Assembly (NCBI GenBank): GCA_018335925.1
Contig: JAGXRF010000018.1
Span: 1-64,000 of the forward strand
Direction of reading: 5' to 3'
DNA: 64,000 bases
DNA from: Flavobacteriales bacterium
GTDB taxonomy: Bacteria; Bacteroidota; Bacteroidia; Flavobacteriales; Flavobacteriaceae
Shown here: in pieces, positions 38,935-49,900 of the stretch
Position numbering within the stretch: the stretch's first letter is position 1
How the letters are laid out: every line of letters begins with the position of its first letter
Translations under genes and position numbers: made by a program
Notes under the pieces: generated by a model
What the model was told of the DNA's origin: nothing
What the model saw: the letters and a program-made list of their open reading frames with translations, nothing else
Database searches by the model: none

Positions 38935-41031
38935 ATGAAATATCATAAGTTATTATCTCTATGCAGTTGCATTTTTTGGTTTTGTTTTCAAAGTAAAGTC
39001 TTATCTCAAAATTCTTTTATTGAGTTACCTCCAAAGTTTTCTAATTGTACACAAACACCTAAAGAGCAATTAAGAAATTGTTTTTTTTATGAAGTGCAAA
39101 ACCACGTATATCAAAACTTTAAAATCAAAGACAGCATTTCTACAACCATACAAGTATTGTTTAATGTAGATAAGCAAGGAAAAATAACCACTTTTTATAC
39201 AGATGCTGCAACCAAAGAACTGCGAGAAGAAGTAACTCGTGTTTTTAATTTATTTCCAATTATACAACCCGGAACTCATGCTGGGAAACCTACTGAACAA
39301 CAATTTCGCTTGAAAATAGTGTTGCCTTTACAAAAACCTCAATGGGAAATAATAGAGGAAACCAGACCAATTAGCAACCAACAAAAGTTGCAAAACGAAC
39401 TAACTGAATATGAAAATTTGGTGTATCACGATTTTCAAGATCCAGTTTTTGACAGCAATTTAGATGTCCCTTTTTCGCATCAAAATTATGCAGTTTTCGA
39501 CCCTTGGATGAACTTGGTTGGTGCCAACAACCACACAGCGTCTAAACCATATACCTACCAAGAAGTACAAAAGTATTTTGATTTAAATGAAAGGCAACAA
39601 TCCTTACAAAAAAATAAGACAGGATGGTGGGGGAAAAAATGGTGGAACGAAAACATGGTACGAATCCAAGGAGAAGGTTATTGGTTTACTTTAGATCCGG
39701 TGGCAGATTTACGTTTGGGTAGAGATTTTAGTAGCGATTTTAATTACACCTACCAAAATACACGAGCTGTTAGAATACAAGGTGGTATTGGCAAGCAATT
39801 ACATTTTTATACTACATTGTACGAAAGTCAAGGAAGATTTGCAGATTACTATAATTTTTATGCAAATTCGATCAGGCCTTCCGGAGGAAATCCGGGAATT
39901 ATACCTGGAATTGGGATTGCAAAAGAGTTTAAAACCAATGGTTTTGATTTTCCATTAGCAGAAGCAAATATAACTTATACCCCAAACAGCTTTATCAATT
40001 TACAATTAGGTTACCAACGCAATTTTATTGGAGATGGTTATCGCTCTTTGATATTAAGCGATGGAACAAGTCCGTACCCGTTTTTTAAAATCAATACCAC
40101 TTTCTGGAAAATTAAGTACACCAACTTATACACTTGGATGAAAGATGTTCGGCCTGAAGTTACGGTAGAAAGGACTTATGCTACAAAATTCATGGCTGCT
40201 CATTATTTAAGTTGGAATGTTACCAAGCGATGGAATCTTGGTTTTTTTGAATCGGTTGTATGGGGCAACGATAACAATCGTGGTTTTGATGCAAGTTTTT
40301 GGAACCCAATTATTTTTTACAGAGCAGTAGAGTTTACCTCTTCTTCCAGAAGTGGAAATGCCTTGTTGGCTTTGACTAGTAAATACAAATGGAATAATCA
40401 ATTACAGTTTTATGGTCAATTTTTGCTAGATGAATTTGCTTTAGGAGATGTTACTGGTGTAAAAAACAGTTGGAGAAATAAATTTGCTTATCAAATTGGT
40501 ACCAAGTGGTTCCAACCTTTTGGGATAGAAAATTTAACTATACATGCAGAGTACAACCACGTTCGTCCGTACGTATATTCTCATAGCAATGTGTTAACCA
40601 ATTACGGACATAGTAACCAAAGTTTAGGTCACCAATGGGGTGGAAACACCAAAGAGTTTGTATTGATAGGAAGGTATTTTAAAGACAGATGGTTTGCAGA
40701 TGCCAAATTACAATTTGCGGTAAGAGGTATGGATTTTGACAGTGATACAGACAATTTTAATTACGGGGCAAATATTTATAAGAATTATGACGAAGACAGA
40801 CCTTTTGATGCTAATGTAGTAGTAGGGCAGGGGAATAAAACCAATGTGTTTATAGCAGAATTGCAAGGTGGGTACTTAGTAAATCCGGCAACCAACTTAA
40901 AAATATTCGGACATTTGTTGTATCGTAATTTTTCTCCTCAAACCAACACTGCAACAGTATTTTCCTCCAATACCACTTGGTTTAGCATTGGTTTAAGAAC
41001 CGATTTGTTTAACCTATATTTGGACTATTAA
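38935..41031 (+). CDS. remB: RemB-like outer-membrane protein with TonB-C-like N-terminal domain
   Basis: 698 residues. A signal peptide (to about residue 25) is followed by a domain (about 30-140) that aligns by eye with the C-terminal domains of the two TonB proteins upstream: NCTQTPKEQLRNCFF, then VLFNVDKQGKITTFYTDA and a closing PLQ. The rest is a large beta-barrel like the capsule-assembly/Wzi family, with GEGYWFTLDPVADLRLGRDF, YESQGRFADYYNFYA and YQRNFIGDGYRSLILSD, matching the gliding-associated RemB group of Flavobacteriia. RemB is needed for movement on some surfaces in F. johnsoniae; the role here is inferred. Confidence 0.8.
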   Translation: MKYHKLLSLCSCIFWFCFQSKVLSQNSFIELPPKFSNCTQTPKEQLRNCFFYEVQNHVYQNFKIKDSISTTIQVLFNVDKQGKITTFYTDAATKELREEVTRVFNLFPIIQPGTHAGKPTEQQFRLKIVLPLQKPQWEIIEETRPISNQQKLQNELTEYENLVYHDFQDPVFDSNLDVPFSHQNYAVFDPWMNLVGANNHTASKPYTYQEVQKYFDLNERQQSLQKNKTGWWGKKWWNENMVRIQGEGYWFTLDPVADLRLGRDFSSDFNYTYQNTRAVRIQGGIGKQLHFYTTLYESQGRFADYYNFYANSIRPSGGNPGIIPGIGIAKEFKTNGFDFPLAEANITYTPNSFINLQLGYQRNFIGDGYRSLILSDGTSPYPFFKINTTFWKIKYTNLYTWMKDVRPEVTVERTYATKFMAAHYLSWNVTKRWNLGFFESVVWGNDNNRGFDASFWNPIIFYRAVEFTSSSRSGNALLALTSKYKWNNQLQFYGQFLLDEFALGDVTGVKNSWRNKFAYQIGTKWFQPFGIENLTIHAEYNHVRPYVYSHSNVLTNYGHSNQSLGHQWGGNTKEFVLIGRYFKDRWFADAKLQFAVRGMDFDSDTDNFNYGANIYKNYDEDRPFDANVVVGQGNKTNVFIAELQGGYLVNPATNLKIFGHLLYRNFSPQTNTATVFSSNTTWFSIGLRTDLFNLYLDY

Positions 41032-41055
41032 TAAAGATAAAATATACACAAAATG

Positions 41056-41085
41056 AAAAAACCATGCTTTCGGGCATGGTTTTTT
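41056..41085. terminator. Bidirectional terminator between remB and infB
   Basis: Stem A-run plus ACCATGC (to 41067) and GCATGGT plus T-run (from 41074), with a 6-base loop. The A run on the left and T run on the right let it work for both convergent units. Confidence 0.9.
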
Positions 41086-41105
41086 GTATGTATTAGAAAA
41101 ATAAA

Positions 41106-43853
41106 TTACTTTAATTTCTTTTTCACTTCCACTTCGTGGAAACATTCAATATGGTCGTTGATTTGAATATCGTTGTAGTTTTTAATTTGAATACCACAAT
41201 CATATCCTTTGGCAACTTCTTTTACATCGTCTTTAAAACGTTTCAAAGTAGCTAATTCACCGGTATAAATTACCACACCTTCTCTAATTAAACGGATGCG
41301 GTTATTTCTAAATATTTTACCGTCAATTACCATACATCCGGCAATAGTTCCCACTTTAGATATTTTGAAAGTTTCTCTAATTTCAGCAGTACCAGTAATC
41401 TCTTCTTTGGTTTCTGGTGAAAGCATTCCTTCCATCGCATCTTTTAAGTCGTCAATTGCATCATAGATGATAGAGTAAGTTTTGATGTCAATTTCTTCTT
41501 TTTCTGCTAACTGTTTGGCATTTCCAGCAGGTCTTACATTAAATCCGATGATAATAGCATCTGATGCTGAAGCCAATAATACGTCAGATTCTGTAATAGC
41601 ACCTACTCCTTTGTGGATAATTTTCACTTGAATTTCTTCAGTAGAAAGTTTAGAGAACGAATCAGAAAGAGCTTCTACAGATCCATCTACGTCACCTTTC
41701 AAGATGATGTTCAACTCTTTGAAATCTCCTAAAGCAATACGTCTTCCAATTTCATCTAAAGTGATGTGTTTTTTCACTCTTACCGATTGCTCACGCATCA
41801 ATTGTAAACGTTTGCTTGCCAATTGTTTTGCTTCTCTTTCGTCTTCAAATACATTAAACTTATCTCCAGCGGTTGGAGCACCATCTAAACCAAGAATAGA
41901 AATTGGGGTGCTAGGCCCGGCAACTTTAATTTGGTGACCTCTTTCGTCATGCATGGCACGGATTTTTCCGTGATGTTTTCCAGCCAAAACATAATCTCCA
42001 ATTTTCAAGGTTCCTGCTTGTACCAAAATGGTAGAAATATACCCTCTACCTTTGTCTAAGAATGCCTCTACTACAGTACCTAAAGCTGGTTTGTTTGGGT
42101 TGGCTTTTAAATCGAGCATTTCTGCTTCTAAAAGCACTTTTTCTAATAATTCATTGATACCGATACCGGCTTTTGCAGAAATATCATGCGACTGAATTTT
42201 ACCTCCCCAATCTTCCACCAATAAATTCATGGCTGCCAATTGCTCCTTAATTTTTTCTGGGTTTGCAGTAGGCTTGTCAATTTTGTTGATGGCAAAAATC
42301 ATCGGAACACCAGCTGCTTGTGCATGGCTGATTGCTTCTTTGGTTTGCGGCATGATGTTATCATCAGCAGCTACTACAATAATAGCAATATCAGTTACTT
42401 GTGCACCACGTGCACGCATTGCGGTAAATGCTTCGTGACCTGGGGTGTCTAAAAAGGTAATTTTTTGACCGTTTTCTAATTCTACTGCATAGGCACCAAT
42501 ATGTTGGGTAATACCACCTGATTCTCCTGCAATTACATTGGTTTTACGAATATAGTCTAACAAAGAGGTTTTACCGTGGTCTACGTGCCCCATTACAGTT
42601 ACAATCGGAGCTCTTGGTTTTAAATCCTCTTCAGAGTCCTCTACAACAGGAATATTCTCTTCAATTTCAGTAGTAATAAATTCAACTTCAAAGCCAAACT
42701 CGTCAGCAACAATAGATAAGGTTTCTGCATCTAAACGTTGGTTCATGGTAACCATGATTCCAAGCGACATACAAGTACCGATAATTTTGGTAATTGGCAC
42801 ATCCATCATGGTTGCAATTTCACCAACGGTAACAAATTCGGTTACTTTAAGTGTTTTGCTTCCTTCTTCAATTGCTTGTAATTCGTCTTCAGTTCTCTGA
42901 CGGTGTGTATCTCTTTTCTCTCTACGATATTTTGCAGCTTTAGATTTGTTTTGTTTTCCTTGTAATTTCTCCAAGGTTTCTCTAATCTGTTTTTGTACCT
43001 CTTCTTCGGTAGGTTCTACTTTGCTTACAACAGGTTTTCCTTTTTGTGCGTTGTTGCCGCCTCTATTTTGGTTATTGTTTCGGTTAAAACCACCACCTGC
43101 ACCACCCGGTTGAGGAGCTGGTCCTTTAGAAGGAATTCTTTTTCTTTTCTTGTTTTTATCAGCCCCTCCAGCATTGTTGTTGGTGTTTCCAGCAGCAGGG
43201 GTGTCTTCTTTCTTCTTTTTAGGTTTGTTAAATTGAGATAAATCAATGGTTTGACCAGTTAAAGTAGCTCCACTTAACTTGGTGTATTTGGTTTCATATT
43301 TTTCTTCGCCTGCTTCATTGGTGGAAGAAGTAGGGGGAGCAGCTGTTTTTACATCTGCTTTTACTTCTGGAGTAGTAGGTTGTTTGACTTCTTTAGGAGT
43401 TTCTGCAACTACATTTTCCACTTTTGGCTGTGGAATTTCAGTTTTAGGTTCCTCTTTAACTTCGGCAACAGATTCTGGTTTTTTCGGATTCAAATCTATT
43501 TTACCAATAGTTTTTGGTCCGGTAACCACAGCTTTTGCTTTAATTATCTCTTGTTGTTGCTTAAGTTTTTCTTCTTCAATCTTTTTCTTTTCTTCAATTT
43601 CTTTTTCACGTTCAATGCGAAGAGCTTCTTTTTCTTTTCTTTTTTCTTCACCAACCTCCTTGGAGGCAGCTTTGTTTCCTCTGTCTTTGTCAAACTCATT
43701 CACTAAGGTTTGGTATTCCTGTTCCGAAATTTTGGTATTACGGTTGTTTTCAGTAGGAAAACCTTTTTCGTGCAAAAAGTCCACTGCACGATCTAATGAA
43801 ATGTTTAACTCACTTAAAACTTTACTAATTCTGATATTTTTTACTTCAGACAT
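41106..43853 (-). CDS. infB: Translation initiation factor IF-2
   Basis: 915 residues. GTPase that places initiator tRNA on the small ribosomal subunit. An N-terminal helical domain ([24 protein letters not shown]) is followed by a long Lys/Glu and Gly/Asn-rich linker. The G domain is near 421, with [25 protein letters not shown] and NKID, then the beta-barrel and C-terminal fMet-tRNA-binding domains. Third gene of the rimP-nusA-infB operon, 24 bases after nusA. Confidence 0.98.
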   Translation of the reverse strand: MSEVKNIRISKVLSELNISLDRAVDFLHEKGFPTENNRNTKISEQEYQTLVNEFDKDRGNKAASKEVGEEKRKEKEALRIEREKEIEEKKKIEEEKLKQQQEIIKAKAVVTGPKTIGKIDLNPKKPESVAEVKEEPKTEIPQPKVENVVAETPKEVKQPTTPEVKADVKTAAPPTSSTNEAGEEKYETKYTKLSGATLTGQTIDLSQFNKPKKKKEDTPAAGNTNNNAGGADKNKKRKRIPSKGPAPQPGGAGGGFNRNNNQNRGGNNAQKGKPVVSKVEPTEEEVQKQIRETLEKLQGKQNKSKAAKYRREKRDTHRQRTEDELQAIEEGSKTLKVTEFVTVGEIATMMDVPITKIIGTCMSLGIMVTMNQRLDAETLSIVADEFGFEVEFITTEIEENIPVVEDSEEDLKPRAPIVTVMGHVDHGKTSLLDYIRKTNVIAGESGGITQHIGAYAVELENGQKITFLDTPGHEAFTAMRARGAQVTDIAIIVVAADDNIMPQTKEAISHAQAAGVPMIFAINKIDKPTANPEKIKEQLAAMNLLVEDWGGKIQSHDISAKAGIGINELLEKVLLEAEMLDLKANPNKPALGTVVEAFLDKGRGYISTILVQAGTLKIGDYVLAGKHHGKIRAMHDERGHQIKVAGPSTPISILGLDGAPTAGDKFNVFEDEREAKQLASKRLQLMREQSVRVKKHITLDEIGRRIALGDFKELNIILKGDVDGSVEALSDSFSKLSTEEIQVKIIHKGVGAITESDVLLASASDAIIIGFNVRPAGNAKQLAEKEEIDIKTYSIIYDAIDDLKDAMEGMLSPETKEEITGTAEIRETFKISKVGTIAGCMVIDGKIFRNNRIRLIREGVVIYTGELATLKRFKDDVKEVAKGYDCGIQIKNYNDIQINDHIECFHEVEVKKKLK

Positions 43854-43877
43854 AAGGTATAAATAGATATAATTTTT

Positions 43878-45119
43878 TTAGTTCTCAAACTCTTCTTTTA
43901 AAATTTTGATCACTTCTAATATGGTTTCTTCTTCCAAATCGGTTCGTTTTACCAAATCCTCTACGCTATGGGCCAATACGCTTTTGGCAGTATCTAAACC
44001 AATTTTCGCAAATTCATCAATAATCCATCCGTCGATTTCGTCAATAAATTCTGTTAATTCAACATCATCATCTTCTGCTGCAACGCCTTCTCTAATCACG
44101 TCAATATCAAATCCGGTTAACAAGCAAGCTAGTTTGATGTTTTGTCCACCTCTACCAATTGCCTTAGAAACTTCATCAATTTTTAAGAAAACTTCTGCTT
44201 TTTTATTTTCCTCGTCCAATTTTACACTAGATACTTTTGCAGGGCTTAAAGCTCTAGTTACAAATAGCGATGTGTTGTTGGTATAGTTAATTACATCGAT
44301 GTTTTCGTTTCCTAATTCACGAACAATTCCGTGAATTCTCGAACCTTTCATCCCAACACAAGCACCTACTGCATCAATTCTATCATCGTAAGAATCTACA
44401 GCTACTTTAGCTTTTTCGCCAGGAATTCTGGCAACTTTTCTAATGGTAATTAAACCGTCAAATATTTCAGGAATTTCTTGTTCAAATAATTTTTCAAGGA
44501 ACTTTTCAGAAGTTCTCGACATGATAATTTGAGGTTTGTTTCCTTTTAATTCTACACTTTCAATAATTCCTTTAACATTATCTCCCTTGCGGAAAAAGTC
44601 AGAAGGGATTTGTTTTTCTTTTGGCAATACAATTTCATTTCCTTCATCATCCATTAAAATTACCACTTTCGGGCGAATATGGTGTACTTCTGCTGTGTAA
44701 ATTTCACCAACCATGTCTTTGAATTGCTTATATAGGTTGGTGCTATCGTGCTCGTGAATTTTAGATATTAGATTTTGACGCAAAGCCAAAATAGCTCTTC
44801 TACCCAAGTCAATTAACTTAACTTCTTCCGAAACTTCTTCTCCAACCTCAAAGTCTGGTTCAATTTTTCTAGCCTCAGACAAAGAAATTTGTTCGTTATC
44901 ATCTTCTACTTCACCATCTTCTACTACCACACGGTTTCTCCAAATTTCCATGTCACCTTTATCAGGGTTGATAATAATGTCAAAATTATCATCTGATCCG
45001 TATTTTTTCTTCAAGGCACTTCTGAAAACTTCTTCCAAAATAGCCATCAAGGTAACTCTATCAATTAATTTATCGTCTTTGAATTCAGAAAATGATTCTA
45101 TCAAAGCTAAATTCTCCAT
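43878..45119 (-). CDS. nusA: Transcription termination/antitermination factor NusA
   Basis: 413 residues. Binds RNA polymerase and nascent RNA and modulates pausing, termination and antitermination. An N-terminal polymerase-binding domain is followed by an S1 domain (VGEIYTAEVHHIRPKVVILMD), then KH domains (RKVARIPGEKAKVAV, VGACVGMKGSRIHGIVRELGNENIDVI, AIGRGGQNIKLACLLTGF). It lacks the C-terminal acidic repeats of enterobacterial NusA, normal for Bacteroidota. Starts 10 bases after rimP. Confidence 0.98.
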   Translation of the reverse strand: MENLALIESFSEFKDDKLIDRVTLMAILEEVFRSALKKKYGSDDNFDIIINPDKGDMEIWRNRVVVEDGEVEDDNEQISLSEARKIEPDFEVGEEVSEEVKLIDLGRRAILALRQNLISKIHEHDSTNLYKQFKDMVGEIYTAEVHHIRPKVVILMDDEGNEIVLPKEKQIPSDFFRKGDNVKGIIESVELKGNKPQIIMSRTSEKFLEKLFEQEIPEIFDGLITIRKVARIPGEKAKVAVDSYDDRIDAVGACVGMKGSRIHGIVRELGNENIDVINYTNNTSLFVTRALSPAKVSSVKLDEENKKAEVFLKIDEVSKAIGRGGQNIKLACLLTGFDIDVIREGVAAEDDDVELTEFIDEIDGWIIDEFAKIGLDTAKSVLAHSVEDLVKRTDLEEETILEVIKILKEEFEN

Positions 45120-45129
45120 GGGAATAGAT

Positions 45130-45594
45130 TTAAAATTTTATAATTACTTGTGATTTTATAATTTCAGAAAAAGGAAATACGCGATCATGTGTTACGGTTT
45201 CTTTTCCTTTTCCTGTTTTTTTCGGTTCTCTGGTGCTCCAAGTTAAACGAATACCATCCGATTGAACTTCTACTAACTCGGCTTCTATTTTTTCTTCTTT
45301 GGTTTGAATTTCCAAAAATCTACCAACGTTTTTGTTGTACTGTCTTGGATTGGTAATTGGACTGGTAGCACCTGCTGAAGAAACTTCTAACGAAAAATCT
45401 TGGGTTTCACGATCTAAGTTGTGCTCTACGGCCCTACTTATGTCGATACAATCTTGCAAAGTTACCCCATTATCACCATCCAAAACAATGTAAATTTTGT
45501 GGTTGTCTAGCACCTCAAATTCTACCAAAAATAAATCAGGTCTGTCATGCAGTCCTTGATCTAACAATGCTTTTACTTGATCTTTAAATGTCAT
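45130..45594 (-). CDS. rimP: Ribosome maturation factor RimP
   Basis: 154 residues from the ATG at 45594. Assists assembly of the 30S subunit. Family motifs are LVEFEVLDNHKIYIVLDGDNGVTLQDCIDISR and SLEVSSAGATSPITNPRQYNKNVGRFLEI. The open frame continues upstream to 45660, but that extension covers a hairpin and a promoter, so the ATG at 45594 (MTFKDQVK) is the real start. First gene of the operon with nusA and infB. Confidence 0.95.
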   Translation of the reverse strand: MTFKDQVKALLDQGLHDRPDLFLVEFEVLDNHKIYIVLDGDNGVTLQDCIDISRAVEHNLDRETQDFSLEVSSAGATSPITNPRQYNKNVGRFLEIQTKEEKIEAELVEVQSDGIRLTWSTREPKKTGKGKETVTHDRVFPFSEIIKSQVIIKF

Positions 45595-45599
45595 TTTTG

Positions 45600-45627
45600 T
45601 AATAAAAGAGGGAGCGTTTGCTCCCTC
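45600..45627 (-). promoter_or_regulatory. Terminator-like hairpin in the rimP-nusA-infB leader (possible attenuator)
   Basis: Perfect 8-bp stem GAGGGAGC (45608-45615) and GCTCCCTC (45620-45627), AAAC loop on the transcript strand, followed by TTTTATT (45607-45601). It lies 13 bases before the rimP start and downstream of a promoter-like element, so transcripts must pass it. It looks like an attenuator, which fits NusA self-control, though that is inference. Confidence 0.75.
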
Positions 45628-45657
45628 ATAAAATCCTTTTGGCTTTATAAAACGATG

Positions 45658-45690
45658 CAAATATATAATATTTTTTAAAAATTACAGCAA
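45658..45690 (-). promoter_or_regulatory. Candidate promoter of rimP-nusA-infB
   Basis: On the minus strand TTG (45688-45690), a 22-base spacer, then TATATTTG (45658-45665). Transcription would begin near 45651, giving a leader of about 57 bases that contains the hairpin. Confidence 0.5.
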
Positions 45691-45758
45691 AAACGCTATT
45701 TTCGTTTCAAAATTAATCGTAAATTTATAGTTCAAAATCAACCATTAAAACCCAACCA

Positions 45759-46583
45759 ATGAAAAAAATTTTAGTCCCTACCGATTTTTCTGAACACGCG
45801 GAACATGCTCTGAAAGTTGCTGCTCAAATTGCAAAGAAAAACCAGGGTGAAATCGTATTATTACATATGTTAGAATTGCCTCATCAAGCAAACGATGCAG
45901 TTTCTGGAGGGCATGATATACCAGAGATTATGTTTTTTAAAAATGCTGCCATGCGAAAATTAGAAGACATCATGGATGCAGATTATTTAGAAGGCATACA
46001 ATTGTCGGAAGTGATTCAGTTTGAAATGGCTTTTGATGGAATCATGAGCATTAGTAAAAAAAACAACATCGATTTGATTGTGATGGGGTCACATGGAGCA
46101 AGTGGTTTTCAGGAAATGTTTATTGGATCCAATACAGAAAAGGTAGTAAGAAATTCTGAAGTCCCTGTTTTAGTAATTAAAAGAGATGAAGGAAATTTTC
46201 AAGTAAATAAGTTTGTATTTGCTTCGGACTTTACCAAAGAGTCGGAAAAAACTTTTCAAAAAGCTGTTGATTTTGCAAACAAATTCGGAGCACACTTGTA
46301 TTTAGTGATGATCAACACTCCCAATAATTTTAAATCTACTTTAGTAGCTCAAGGAATCATGGATGAGTTTGTGAAAGAATTTAAGATTGACAATTTCAGT
46401 ACCCATATCTTTAACGATGCCAATGTAGAAAAAGGGATTTTAAATTTTGCAAGAAGTATTAATGCAGATTTAATAGGAATTGGTACACATGGAAGAAAAG
46501 GAATTGCCCATTTCTTTAATGGTAGCATTAGCGAAGACTTGGTGAACCATGCCTTAAGACCTGTGGTAACTTTTAAAATATAG
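45759..46583 (+). CDS. Universal stress protein with two UspA domains
   Basis: 274 residues, two tandem UspA domains. The first has the ATP-binding signature GSHGASGFQEMFIGSNTEKVV (Gly-2x-Gly-9x-Gly-Ser type, about 117-135). The second, GTHGRKGIAHFFNGSISEDLV, keeps a similar pattern near the C-terminus. Tandem Usp proteins are common in Bacteroidota and respond to starvation or stress. A single gene with its own terminator. Confidence 0.93.
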   Translation: MKKILVPTDFSEHAEHALKVAAQIAKKNQGEIVLLHMLELPHQANDAVSGGHDIPEIMFFKNAAMRKLEDIMDADYLEGIQLSEVIQFEMAFDGIMSISKKNNIDLIVMGSHGASGFQEMFIGSNTEKVVRNSEVPVLVIKRDEGNFQVNKFVFASDFTKESEKTFQKAVDFANKFGAHLYLVMINTPNNFKSTLVAQGIMDEFVKEFKIDNFSTHIFNDANVEKGILNFARSINADLIGIGTHGRKGIAHFFNGSISEDLVNHALRPVVTFKI

Positions 46584-46601
46584 CACCAAATATAATGCAA
46601 C

Positions 46602-46631
46602 AAAAAAGCCCGATTTTCATCGGGCTTTTTT
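46602..46631. terminator. Bidirectional terminator between usp and tRNA-Gln
   Basis: Stem GCCCGAT (46608-46614) and ATCGGGC (46619-46625), 4-base loop, A run to the left and T run to the right, so it serves the usp gene and the opposite tRNA gene. Confidence 0.9.
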
Positions 46632-46632
46632 G

Positions 46633-46703
46633 TTGGTCTACAAGGACTCGAACCTTGAACGACTGAACCAAAATCAGTTGTGTTACCATTACACCATAGA
46701 CCA
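46633..46703 (-). tRNA. tRNA-Gln (anticodon UUG)
   Basis: 71 bases; CCA is not encoded. Acceptor TGGTCTA pairs with TAGACCA. D arm GTGT/ACAC, anticodon arm ACTGA-TTTTGGT-TCAGT with anticodon TTG, and T arm CAAGG-TTCGAGT-CCTTG are all intact. Confidence 0.96.
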
Positions 46704-46716
46704 TAATTTGTGGGTG

Positions 46717-46747
46717 CAAATGTAGAAGAAAAATAAATTGCTTGCAA
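46717..46747 (-). promoter_or_regulatory. Promoter of tRNA-Gln
   Basis: On the minus strand TTG (46745-46747), a 20-base spacer, then TACATTTG (46717-46724). The tRNA 5' end is 13 bases downstream. This is the clearest example in the window of the Bacteroidota promoter pattern. Confidence 0.65.
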
Positions 46748-46901
46748 ATAAATTTTCAATATTTTTTTATAGTAAAATAAAACCTTTGAAAATCAGTTAA
46801 ATTCATTACCAGCTAATTCCTTTTTCCTTTAAATCCATGTGAAAATTCGTATTAGTTTGCTAAAAAATAGTTTCTTTGTGCAACAATTTAAACAAGCTGG
46901 A

Positions 46902-49900
46902 ATGTTAGATTTTAATTTCAAAAAATGGAACCTTATTTTAGGGTGGTTGAGCTTTGCTGTAGGAATCATAGTATACACATTAACAATAGAACCAACCGTT
47001 AGTTTTTGGGATTGTGGAGAGTATATAGCCACTTCTGCCAAATTACAAATTGGTCACCCTCCCGGAGCACCTTTATATCAAATGGTAGGTGCTTTTATGG
47101 CTATGTTTGCCTCAGGAAATGAGCATGTAGCTTTGATGGTGAATATGGTTTCTGCTTTTTCAAGTGGATTTACTTTGTTGTTGATGTTTTGGAGTTTGGT
47201 GATGGTGTTTCAAAAAGTAGTGCCAGATTGGAAAGAAAATACTAACAAAGCAAAAGCCATATTGGGTGCAAGTTTTATAGCAACATTATCTTTTGCATTT
47301 ACCGATAGCTTTTGGTTTAATGCTGTAGAAGCAGAAGTATATGCCATGGCTTCCTTGTTTATTGCATTACTCTTTTGGATGGGATTAAAATGGGAAACCC
47401 AAATGCATACACCCAAAGGAAACCGATGGTTGTTGGCAATTTCTTTAGTAGTAGGTTTGTCCTTTGGAGTGCATTTTATGGCATTATTGGCCATCCCCTC
47501 AGTTGGGCTCTTGTATTATTTTAAGCATACAGAAAAAGTAACTCCAAAAAACTTCATCATTGCCAATGTGGTAGTGGTAGCAATTTTATTATTTATATTC
47601 AAATTGTTGTTGCCATGGACCATGGCATTATTTGGCTTAACCGAAGTTTTTATGGTTAATAGTTTAGGTTTGCCATTTGACTCCGGAACTATTTTTGTGG
47701 CAGTTGCCTTATTTGCATTGTTTTACTTTGGTATACAATATACTAAGAAAAAGCAATTGGTACATGCCAACACCATTTTGTTGAGTTTGTTGTTTGTTTT
47801 TTTAGGGTTTTCTACTTGGATGATGTTACCTATACGTGCTAATGCAAATACTGTAATTAACGAAAACAGACCTTCGGATGCACGAGAAGTTTTGGCATAT
47901 TACAACCGCGAGCAGTATGGTCACAATCCTTTGTTTTACGGGCCACAGTTTACGGATATGTTTGCAGGTTTAGATCCGGACAATCCGTTTAGAGACAAAG
48001 CACCGAATTATGAAAGAGATTACAATACCAAAAAATATGTAATTACCAATCAGTATAAAAACGCAGAACACAATAGCCACGGTGACCACATGGCACTTTT
48101 GCCACGGATGTGGAGTACAGATCATGCGGTTAATTATATGAATTATGTAGGTGGAGTAGATTTTAAATTAAATCCGAATTATAATTATGCTCGAGAATTG
48201 TCAAGATATGGCATAGATGTAAATGAATTAAGTGAAGAAGAGTATTATGGCATGGTTTCGCAAATTGAACAAGAAACTGAAAAAGCTATTATAGAATTCA
48301 AACAAGGTTACCAAAGAGGTAGGTATGACAATGAAGATTTGGTTGACTTTTTAAGAAAATATGGCAATTATTTGCAAGTAGAAAAGCCAAGCTTTTTTCA
48401 AAATATTTCCTATATGGTGCAGTACCAATTTGTATATATGTACTGGAGATATTTGTTATGGAATTTTGTAGGTAAACAAAATGATGAACAAGGTAAAGCA
48501 GATCAAAATGGTAATTGGTTAAGTGGTATCAAGTTTATTGATGAGTTGTTTGTGATCTCTCAAACCGACTTGCCAGATGATTATAAAAATAACAAAGGAA
48601 GAAACACTTATTTCTTTTTGCCTTTTATTTTGGCATTGGTTGGTATTTGGTACCATTCCAAAAAAGAATGGAAGAGTTTTTATGTGTTAACCGTCTTGTT
48701 TTTGTTTACCGGCTTGGCATTAAAAGTTTATTTAAATGAACGACCTTTTGAACCACGTGAACGTGATTATGCTTTGGTTGGGTCTTTTTATGTGTTTGCC
48801 ATGTGGATCGGTTTTGGTATTTATGCTTTGTGGGAGATGATTCAAAAATGGTTACAACCAAAAATAGCATTGCCGATAGTGTTGGGATTGAGCTTGTTGG
48901 CAAGCCCTATTTTATTGGCATCTCAAAACTGGGACGATCACAACAGATCTGGCAGATATACTGCCTTAGCAAATGCCAAAGCTTATTTAGATTCGTGTGA
49001 GCCCAATGCTATTTTGTTTACCATTGGAGATAATGATACCTTCCCGTTATGGTATGCTCAAGAAATTGAAAATTACCGAACCGATGTTAGAATTGTAAAT
49101 ACCAGTTTGTTGATGACCGATTGGTACATTGACCAAATGAAAGCAAAGGCATACGAATCAGAGCCCTTGCCAATTTCTTTTGAAAGAAAACATTATGTTG
49201 GGGATAAGCGAGATGTAAATGTGTTTAAGCCTCTTACAGAAAACAGATGGGAGCTAAAAAACTTTTTGGAGTTTGTTAAAAGTGACGATCCAAATACCCA
49301 AGAGGAAATGCAAAGTGGCATTTTTGTCAACTTTTTCCCAACCAATAAATTAAGATATACTGTAGACAAAGGTGCGGTAATTCAAAACAAAGTAGTATCC
49401 GAAAAAATGTACGATTCTATTGTACCATTTATGGATATTGATATTAAAGGTAGCAACTTGATCAAAAACCGAATGATTATGTTGGATATTTTGGCCAACA
49501 ATAATTGGAAAAGACCAATTTGCTTTACCGGTGGAAGTTTTGGAGATGATGATTACTTGTGGTTGAAAGATTATTTACAACTAGATGGTTTGGTTTACAA
49601 ATTAGTTCCGGTAAAAACCCCTAAAACCAAAGGTTCTTCTCCTTTAGATATGGGATTGATAGATTCAGATAAAATGATAAAAATTATCAAATCATGGGAT
49701 TGGGGTAATGGAGAAAGTCCAAATATTTACCACGACCCAGAAACCAGAAGGAATGCCATTACCTACCGAACCAATGTAGCCAGATTGATGGAGCAATTGA
49801 TCAATGAAGGAAGAAACCAAGATGCAGAAGAAATCATGGATTTAATAATTCAAAAAATGCCTGTGGATTACTATGGTTTTTACACTTCTCTAGAGCCATA

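Noticed and set aside
43279..43866. 195-residue Ser/Phe-rich frame opposite infB
   Set aside because: Shadow of the Lys/Glu-rich linker of IF-2 on the other strand; composition follows from that.
45595..45660. N-terminal extension of rimP (MHRFIKPKGFYEGANAPSFITK)
   Set aside because: It spans the leader hairpin and the predicted transcription start; the family begins at the internal MTFKDQ.
46349..46759. 136-residue frame on the minus strand across tRNA-Gln
   Set aside because: It reads through the tRNA gene and the antisense of the usp gene; no protein features.
46839..46901. GTG start for the DUF2723 protein
   Set aside because: The internal ATG at 46902 gives the N-terminus usual in the family (DFNFKKWN); the extension looks like untranslated leader.
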